A stretch of 64,000 nucleotides of DNA from Romanomermis culicivorax. Taxonomy: Eukaryota; Nematoda; Enoplea; Mermithida; Mermithidae. The stretch is taken from assembly GCA_963922205.1 (NCBI GenBank), contig CAWUHX010000223.1, forward strand, positions 1 through 64,000, in the 5' to 3' direction. A model generated the notes under the pieces. It saw nothing but the letters and a program-made list of their open reading frames with translations, had not been told where the DNA came from and did not search any database. This document shows positions 56,945-64,000 of this stretch, one piece after another. A program made the position numbers and the translations under genes. Numbering within the stretch: the first letter of the stretch is position 1; each line of letters starts with the position of its first letter.

Positions 56945-57180
56945 AGTAGAGGAAGGGGGAGGTAAACCCTCCTACCTGACACCCTGGACACATCTCTCTG
57001 GCCTGAAAAAATGATTAAATACGTCTTCCTGAACTATTGCGGAGACAGATTTTCATGCATATTTTATATGGAAAACATGCTTGCGGAGCTTTTTGCAGTT
57101 TTTTTGCTCACCCACCACACCCCTCATTGATGAAAAGTCTGAGGACCCTAACCCTGAAAAATTCTTGCCATGCATGTCTG
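56945..57180 (+). mobile_element. hAT-like MITE copy 7, left end degraded
   Basis: The right part (ATTTTATATGGAAAACATGC to CCATGCATGTCTG) matches the family well. The left terminus is not recognisable. Located upstream of the LAPTM4-like gene. Confidence 0.75.
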
Positions 57181-58599
57181 ATATCAATGATAGTAGTTAT
57201 ACAGGCCCATACATGGGGTACACAAAAGATACCCCTGTACAAAACATATGTGCTAAAGTTTACCATGTTAACTGCGCAGGGGGTGTAGAAAGTATAGCTG
57301 ATGATCCAAATTCCTCATTGTGAGGGGCCGTACAGGGGATGTAGAAAGTATAGTCAATGATGTAATATGATACACCCTCAAACTATACATTGGGTTCAGT
57401 TAGCGCAGTTGGTAGGATGTAAAAATTGTACAGATGAGATGGAGGTGTCACATGCCAATCAAAATTATCAACATCACGTGATTTCTCACACTGATATTTT
57501 ATCACTTTTGATCATTTGTCATTTTTATGCCTTTTATGTTTGATTTGTGTTTCATCATTTATTTTGTTTCAGGCTACAGTATGCCCCATTAGCTGAAGTT
57601 TCCTCCGAAGGGCACTCCTTGCTCACAGCTATTTTGGGCCACATTACATGCCCCTTGTGTCAACAAAATGAGTTTCGCTCCAGCTGATGCAAATGAATAG
57701 CTGTGGCAACTTTAGCTAAAAGACGTTCATATGTTTAGCACAGGCACTAAGTTGACACCAATGTTAAGCATATTTGAACTGGGCAAGTGCCCATGTGTAC
57801 AGGCCCTTTTCGGCAGAGAAGAAGCTGCAGAATTTGGCCCGGGTGTTGTTTACTCCCCAACAGTCTCACTGCAGCTGACAAATGCTTAAAAATGCGTGTT
57901 GTGCTATGATATCACTCATTTCTGGGTTTCCAGCATCTTCCTGTGCTTTTAGCCTCCCCTTGCGCCGATTTATATTCCCTTTTATTGGTTCACCCATGTA
58001 TTAGTGCCGTCTCAGTTTGCTGTCATTTATTGTTTTGGATCCCTTGAGTCGATTATTATTTTAAAATAAAACCATCTACCAGACGCCATTTAGCCCTAGC
58101 CCTCCTTAGCCCATTAAGGGTAGCCATCCACTGTGACTCGTGCCCCCTATTTGATCATTCACCATGGCCATTCCCCAGCCGGACTAGGTAAGTTTCAGGG
58201 TATATTAGTGTTAGGGGTAGTTTAGGGCATCCCCTTTTAAGCAGGTTTTCCTCCCTAGTTTTTTTCCCCTAGTTACCAACAACACCCCCTCCCTGAGGTT
58301 GGGTCAAAAGGGATCTCTTGGTTCACAATCGGGATCCCAGATTCTGGGTCATATTATGGGTTGCCCATGTTCATCGTTCATGCTGAACAAGACCAATATT
58401 GGTCACCCCTAACGTGGTGGTGTTGTCCTTATTCTACAGTAGTAACCCCAGAGCAGGACCACAGTACCTATAGTTTCTTCTATAGTCAGTACTTACGGGG
58501 TTAGGTTGAACAGGAAATAGCCTTCACTATTAGTACTGGGCCCACGGCCCCTTACTTTGGTGACCTATCTCTCCTACAGGGACATGGGGCTACAGTTCA
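57181..58599. other. unassigned region with fragments of several repeats
   Basis: Holds copy 2 of the short dispersed repeat (about 57211-57285) and a tRNA-like head at about 57393-57420 (TTAGCGCAGTTGGTAGGATG, an A box without the rest of a tRNA). A segment near 57467-57570 resembles 63700-63815. GC is higher from 57.55 to 58.6 kb, with AAATAAAA near 58063 and GTAAGT/CTACAG-like sites. It may be a decayed retroelement, but no coding frame or LTR pair could be shown. Confidence 0.45.
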
Positions 58600-59136
58600 T
58601 GTTGTACTGTGTTTCCGCTGATTTTGCTATACATTTGTTAGTTTTTGTCAATTTTTGTATGGGGCCCACAGGTACAAAGTGGCGTGAGTGATGCGGACCA
58701 TTGATAGTCGTCTTACTGTAGCGCATGTCGGCATGTGTGCGTTTGGGCTCTCTCTTTATGATTATTGGTCTTTTTATTATTGATATACTTTATGCGTACT
58801 CTTCTGCCTCCCAGTGCGCTGTGCCCTCTTTGCGTTTTCTGGTAGCACTTGGGAGTGATTGTCATCTCGCCCATCTTGTTTGTGTTAGTAAGTGTGTATT
58901 TTGTGTCAGGTAAAATTTGGAGAGAATTCTCCTCTTTCCTTTCTTTATTCAATTTGGGAGATGGATTAAGGAAATAAACCTTCCTTATTCTGTGGGTAAT
59001 TAGTATCAGGTTTAGGTACATTAATTAGTCTTAATCGGGTAAGCATGGGTGTTGGAAATACGTGCATTAAGGATGAACCCTGGAATCCCACTCCTGCCTG
59101 ATTCATCAAGCCCTGACAAAGACTTAAGTTATAACA
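58600..59136 (+). mobile_element. solo LTR, family of ~480-540 bp
   Basis: Starts TGTTGTACTGTGTTTCCGC and ends GTTATAACA. It is flanked by TTCA on both sides (58596-58599 and 59137-59140). It shares the GTCTTACTGTAGC block, the GGGTAAGCATGGG block and a GATGAACCCTGG segment with the copies at 44771 and 62992. Confidence 0.92.
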
Positions 59137-60290
59137 TTCACCCTCGGTGGCTTAGTCAGGCTATTTCACCAATAATGCGACAGAGGCTTTGGAAAACTCA
59201 CCGAGCATTATTTTTCTGATTTAGTGGATTCGGGTATGCCTGCGACCAAACTTGAGTATACGAGGAACTAAAAACCACAAAACAGCAGAAACCTCGACAC
59301 CCGGCAAACTCAAAATGCATGGAAAATTTTATGGGAATGAAAAACAACAAGTAAAAAATTATGCATCACATAATATAGGAAATTTCGCTGCATATTCTTG
59401 CACAATTTAGGAAAATGTTCTATCCTAAAAAATGTAAGAGCTTGAAAAATACTAGCTGCTTTGGGCAGCTAAATAGAAAACATTTGGAAGCAAAATGCAC
59501 TTGGAATATTTTGCTCTGCTAGTTTATGTTAGCCATAATGTTTTTTAAATGGTGCGGATCGATGTAAGAAGAACAATGCTGTGCATGATAGAAACAAGAG
59601 ACTCGACAAAGAATATTTCACCTCACATTTCAATGCTTGGGATATGCCGGCATTGTTGTCACTTTTGGAAATGATCTGCAAGATGAAACTGAACTGTACA
59701 TGCGTGGACCATTTCCATGAGTTACTGTAGCCTAGACCCTGTGGTGAAAAAAGCTGCTATATATCTACTCATTTTTGATTGTGGATCTGATTCGGGGAGA
59801 AAACTTGGTTCTTTAACTTGTCTCCCTATTACATAATGGTGCCGGGGAAAACACTAATATTCTTTGCGCACGGGGAGGCGAACCAATGAAAAACATATAA
59901 TACTAATAATGCGAGAGTGAATCAAATGCACACGTGCTGATTTGCACTACAGTAAGACATCTCTCGATGGTCCGCGTTGCTCGCTCCACTTTGTACTTGT
60001 GGGCCTCTTCCTGAAAACGACAAATGCTAGAATAATTCTACAAATCGGCAGAAATACACTACAACATTCAGTTGTATTGTTTGGGAGTTTAATTGAAAAT
60101 TAAGTTCTATTGCAGTCATTTTGTTAACAATAGTATAATATATTACACAAATTTGGAAGATTTTCAGTGAGAATTTAATTAGCTATCAAATTGAATCTGA
60201 TCCTGGAACACTTCACGTTGAATGAGACTAATGCATAACTCAAATTTTTCTAATTGGAAATTAAAAATTTTTGATGCTCGATCATATTTT
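59137..60290. other. unassigned region with a tRNA-like relic and a decayed LTR
   Basis: At about 59144-59209 a tRNA-like relic has acceptor arms CTCGGTG/CACCGAG, an A-box-like TGGCTTAGTCAGG and no T arm; its 3' flank GAGCATTATTTTTC matches the flank of the TRIM tRNA-like sequence. At about 59890-60066 (minus) lies an LTR fragment: its end CACTACAACA and the inverted ATGGTCCGCG block match the solo-LTR family. The rest shows nothing identifiable. Confidence 0.55.
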
Positions 60291-62095
60291 TCGGTAAAAA
60301 AATGATTTTTTAACATAGTGTTTATGTCAAATTTCAGACAAAAATTAACAATTTTCAACGCAAAATTCCAATTTTTTGAGCTTAAAATTCAGATTTTCGA
60401 TGCTTAACAGCATTTTTTTAAAAAGAATTTTCATTAAAATTTGCAATAAATCTATCACACAATTTTGGATTTTTACCAGAGAAAATTTTCTAAATTTTTA
60501 TCTTTTTCAGCAGAATTATTGGAACTGTTGGCTTTTTCTGCGGAATCTTTGGAAGATTTTGCTTTTTTGGTGGAATTTTCTAGATTTTTCGGGGGAAAAT
60601 TTTGGGAGAAATTTCCAAATTCTTGGCTTTCTTAGACAGAATTTCGGAGTGCAGTTTTTTGACAGAATTTCTAAATTTTTTGACATTTTTGTGAAAAAAT
60701 TTTGGTTTTTAGGAATAATTTTGTTAATTTTTGACTTTCCGGGAGAATTTCCAGAATTTCTACCTTTTTTCGGAAATTTTCAAAACTTTTGGCATTTTTG
60801 AGAGAACTTTTAGGAATTTTCCTTTTTTTCGAGAGAATTTTCGAAAATTTAAACTTTTTCCGAAAATTTTTTGGTTTTTTTTTAGAACTGTCGGAACTTT
60901 TAGCTTTTTCGCGAGAATTTTCTGGATTTCTTGCCTATCTTTAGAAAAATTTTCAAAATTTTAGAATTTTTTTGAGAGAAATTTCCTAAACTTTTGGGTC
61001 TTTTTGGACGAATTTTCTGAATTTTTTTAGAGAAATTTCGAAAATTTCAACTTCGGGAGAATTTTCGAATCCTTTCGGGTTTTTTTTGTAAAAAGCTGTA
61101 AATTTTAGTTTCTTTGGGATAATTTTTAAAACGTTTGGGTTTTTTTCGGAAAATCTTCGGAATTTTTGGTTTTTTACACATAATTTTCGAAATCTTCGAT
61201 TTTTTTAGGTTAAATTTTTGGGAGGATCTGGGGAACTTTTGGTTTTTTTGGGAGAATTTTCCGAATTTTTGAGAGAAATTTTGAAATTTTTGACTATTTT
61301 ACGCAAAGTATTCGGATATATATCTTTTTTAAGATAATTTTCGAATATTCCAACTTTTTTGGGAGAATTTCCGGAATTTTTGCTTTTTTAAAAAATATTT
61401 TTCGTTAGTTTTCAATAATTTTGAATTTTTTTCGGATAATCTTCGGAACTTTAGGCTTTTTGGGAGAATTTTCCTGATTTTTTCTGGAAAATTTTGTTTT
61501 GCTAGGCAGGATTCTCAAAAATTTTGTTTTTTTTGGCAAAAAATTTCCAAATTTTGACTTGTTTTGGGAAAATTTTCGATGATGTTGGTTTCTTTTGGAG
61601 AATTTTCGAAAATGTTGGTCTTTATTGAGAATTTTCAAAGACTTTGGTTTGTTTCAGGAAAAATTGTCGAAATTTTTGACTTTTTTTGGCTTTCGCAAAT
61701 TTCAACTTTTTTAGAGGGAATTTTCGAATTTTTTAGGTTTTTTTAGAGCACTTTCAAGACTTTTGGGTTTTTCCGTGGTAGTTTGGCTGCTTGTGGAGAA
61801 TTTTCGACTTTTTTGGCTAAATAGTTTCCAATTTTTTTTAAAATTGAAAATTTCGGCTTTTTTGGGAGACTTTTGGAGAATTTTGTTTTTTCCGGAATTT
61901 TCGATGTTTAAGCTTCTATGGGAAAATTTTGTGTATTGTGAGAATTTTGGAGTTTTGAGAGAATTTTCTGAATTTTTGAGAGAATTTTCGGAATTTTTGG
62001 TTTTTTTTGGGAAAATTTCGAAATTTTTTCACTTTTTTTGGGAAAAAATTCCAGTAATTTTGGCTTTCTGTGAAAATTTTCAAAAATTTTCAATG
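60291..62095 (+). repeat. T-rich phased A/T-cluster tract
   Basis: Dense diverged repetition of words such as GGGAGAATTTTCGGAATTTT and TTGGTTTTTTT about every 30-45 bp, so A and T runs alternate regularly. It is like EXTL3 intron 1 in texture but different in sequence. Frames give Phe-rich strings; no gene is seen. Confidence 0.75.
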
Positions 62096-62160
62096 GGGTC
62101 AGTAAGTTCCCAAAATTTTGGGGGGAGGGGTCTATGAAAGAAAAAAATTTGATTTTTTTT

Positions 62161-62464
62161 GGGGTGATGATGGCCGTGCGACACGTGACATTCCCCCCCC
62201 CTTGAAAGAAGGACGACCTCATCCGTTGAAGATGCAGGTTCTGGGGCCCACCAAATGTGGGACCAATCCAAGCCTCGCCATGACATGTAATGGGCAAACG
62301 CGTTGCCATTGTAACCATCGCCAAACACTGTTCGAAAAATAATGCTCGACCGGGATTCGAACCCGGGTCTCTGTGACTATAGTGCAGCGTTCTTCCGATT
62401 TAACTACCGAGCCAGTGTTGCGATAGTTACGAAGGGGTGATGTACGGCTGTGCGACACGTGACA
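62161..62464 (-). mobile_element. truncated TRIM-like element with tRNA-like LTR
   Basis: On the minus strand: full LTR 62464-62281 (184 bp), interior 62280-62191 (90 bp; starts TGGCGAGGCTTGG and ends with a longer G run before AA), then the first 30 bp of the second LTR (62190-62161), broken after CACCCC. The tRNA-like part is at 62413-62343 with intact A and B boxes. The intact LTR length confirms the family boundaries. Confidence 0.9.
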
Positions 62465-62991
62465 AATCCAATGGCTAGCCATATGGTATCTGTAGGTACC
62501 CCCATACTTTTGGTTGCAAAAATTTAAAAATGTGAATTTTTGAACAAAAAATGGTATGCTTCACTCCATGGATACATTTTTGCAGTCTTTTTAGAGAAAA
62601 ATTACTATTTTCAACTATTTTTCGGACTTTTTTTGTAGAGAAATCGATTTTTTTTCCTTGAGAGACCCCTCCCACCAAAATTTTGGGAATTACTGATCCC
62701 TGGCCTGGAAAAAGTCGCCCAACTTTCCGCCAAGACCTCGGGGCTCGGTTACATGTATATACATTTCCATAATATTTTCTATAAAAAAAATTGATGACAA
62801 AATTAGTAGACCACATGATGCAGTAGAACACACAAAAATCACACCAAATGAACTTGACTGTCTTCGTCAAGCGAGCAAGGTTTTTGGTGACAGAAGATGC
62901 TCAAAAATTTACCTATTGAAAGTCTTTTGTATCATATAGACGTCAATCAAGGCGAGCTTTTAAGTGAAAAATCCTCAGAACAATCTGAAAT
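62465..62991. repeat. dispersed repeat copy 2 and unassigned sequence
   Basis: 62464-62760 matches 54130-54420. The remaining ~230 bp before the next LTR shows no gene. Confidence 0.6.
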
Positions 62992-63523
62992 TGTTGTAGT
63001 GTGTTTCCGCCGATTTTCTCATATTTTGTCAATCCACGCATGAGGCCCGCAAGTGCCAAGTGGAGCGAGCAACACAGACCATCAACAGTCGTCTTACTGT
63101 AGCACACGTCAGTACGCGTGTGCTGGCTCTCTCATTTTGCCTATTAGTCTTATGTGTTTTCCAATAAGTTATATTTCGTACTCACTGCCTCCCCGCATGC
63201 ACGTCATTGTTTGTTTTTCTTCCCAGTGCATGGGAGTGAATTGTTTGTTTTCACCCCATCCCATTGTAAGTAAGTGTTTTTTTTATTACGTAAGATAAAA
63301 TTAGAAAGGTTTTTCCTTCCCAGTTTGTATTAAATTTGGGAGACAATTAAGGAAGCATCTTTTCCTTGATTGGTGGGAATATTTGTGTTGGGTTTAAGTA
63401 CAATTAACTAAGTTAATCGGGTAAGCGTGGGCGTGGGAAATACGTACATGAAGGATGAACCCTGGGGTCCCAATCCTGCCTGAACTCAAAGCCCAAAGCC
63501 TCGACTACTTTTCAAATACAACA
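62992..63523 (+). mobile_element. solo LTR, family of ~480-540 bp
   Basis: Starts TGTTGTAGTGTGTTTCCGCC and ends AAATACAACA. It is flanked by AAAT (62988-62991 and 63524-63527). It is closest to the copy at 44771-45247, sharing AATCCTGCCTGA and CAAATACAACA near the end. Confidence 0.93.
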
Positions 63524-64000
63524 AAATTTCACAAATGCCTATTGAAGTAACACGGGAAATTAATTCACCAGCTTTTCTCATCGAATTGCATAGCAACAAA
63601 GGTTTATTTTTCCAAATGAAAAGTACGCATGCAAAATTTTCTTTGAAATGATTAAGCCAACAATAAGTCGCATATATATACAACTAATGCTCTTGTCATG
63701 TGCCGACCAATTTCCCCAAACGTCACATGGTTCCCATCATGCTGATATTTCATGTTTTTCGCCACTTTTTATTTCACAGTTACTTACTTTTATTTTGTTT
63801 TGTTCATTATGTTTCAGATGCATTTTTTGTGTGTCGTTTTGTTACATATGGTATGTTACCCTTTTAATCAGAATTTCTGCCAGATAAGCTCTAGGGGCTC
63901 AAGGACATAATTGGAGCATCTCATGCACCTCTTATCAGTAAAAACTAGCAACATTTCGCAATGCAAAACAACTAGTTTGGAAGTTCTCATTAAAAGACGT
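63524..64000. other. unassigned window end
   Basis: No gene, RNA or element boundary is supported. A stretch near 63700-63815 (CATGTGCC...CTGATATTTCATG) resembles 57467-57570, so an uncharacterised repeat is likely. Confidence 0.4.

Noticed and set aside
57393-57420. tRNA gene head (A-box-like TTAGCGCAGTTGG)
   Set aside because: No anticodon arm, T arm or acceptor partner follows; at most a fragment of a tRNA-derived repeat.
59890-60066. Right LTR of a full element with the LTR at 58600
   Set aside because: It is in the opposite orientation and truncated, so the two cannot be an LTR pair.

Overview
The window is eukaryotic, very AT-rich, and most likely from a nematode. The evidence is two interstitial arrays of the nematode telomere hexamer (TTAGGC, read as GCCTAA on the + strand), many splice acceptors of the TTTTCAG type, and gene content with close nematode and animal relatives. 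The first ~25 bases match a SMART-type PCR amplification adapter, so position 1 is probably a raw contig end. I cannot name the species.

Five spliced protein genes could be assembled by hand, with intact reading phase across every junction. They are a calexcitin-like EF-hand protein (minus, 8877-5315), a DUSP14/18-like dual-specificity phosphatase (minus, 20502-14225), a secreted protein with 16 cysteines of unknown family (minus, 38860-29074), an EXTL3/rib-2-type exostosin-like glycosyltransferase (plus, 39342-50368) and a four-membrane-span LAPTM4-like protein (minus, 56837-53777). One tRNA-Val(AAC) lies at 9114-9186. The cysteine-rich gene and the EXTL3 gene are divergent, about 480 bp apart.

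Exons are a small fraction of the window. The rest is tandem repeat, and nearly every long intron or spacer has its own kind. These include a 228-bp array (26-1500), a 184-bp satellite (2036-4800) that reappears inverted inside a calexcitin intron (5480-7545), telomere repeats filling calexcitin intron 1, A-rich ~185-bp and ~240-bp satellites (10.1-14.1 and 23.0-27.1 kb), 20-30 bp minisatellites in the phosphatase, and a GC-box array (27.7-28.95 kb). A ~75-bp hairpin repeat fills a 6.7-kb intron (31.5-38.2 kb), and PATC-like T/A clusters and a 160-bp satellite sit in EXTL3 introns.

From 44 kb to the right end, interspersed elements dominate. The most unusual is a complete 455-bp miniature LTR element (TRIM-like) at 50702-51156. 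It has two 184-bp LTRs, an 87-bp interior with a primer-site-like start and a G-rich polypurine tract, and a 4-bp target duplication. Each LTR contains a tRNA-like sequence with recognisable A and B boxes. A solo LTR of the same family sits inside the telomere-repeat intron and a truncated copy lies at 62.2-62.5 kb. The window also has three solo LTRs of a ~480-540-bp family with perfect 4-bp target duplications, a hAT-like MITE family with 8-bp target duplications, a 425-bp fold-back element, and a repeat carrying heat-shock elements. The genes share no obvious pathway.
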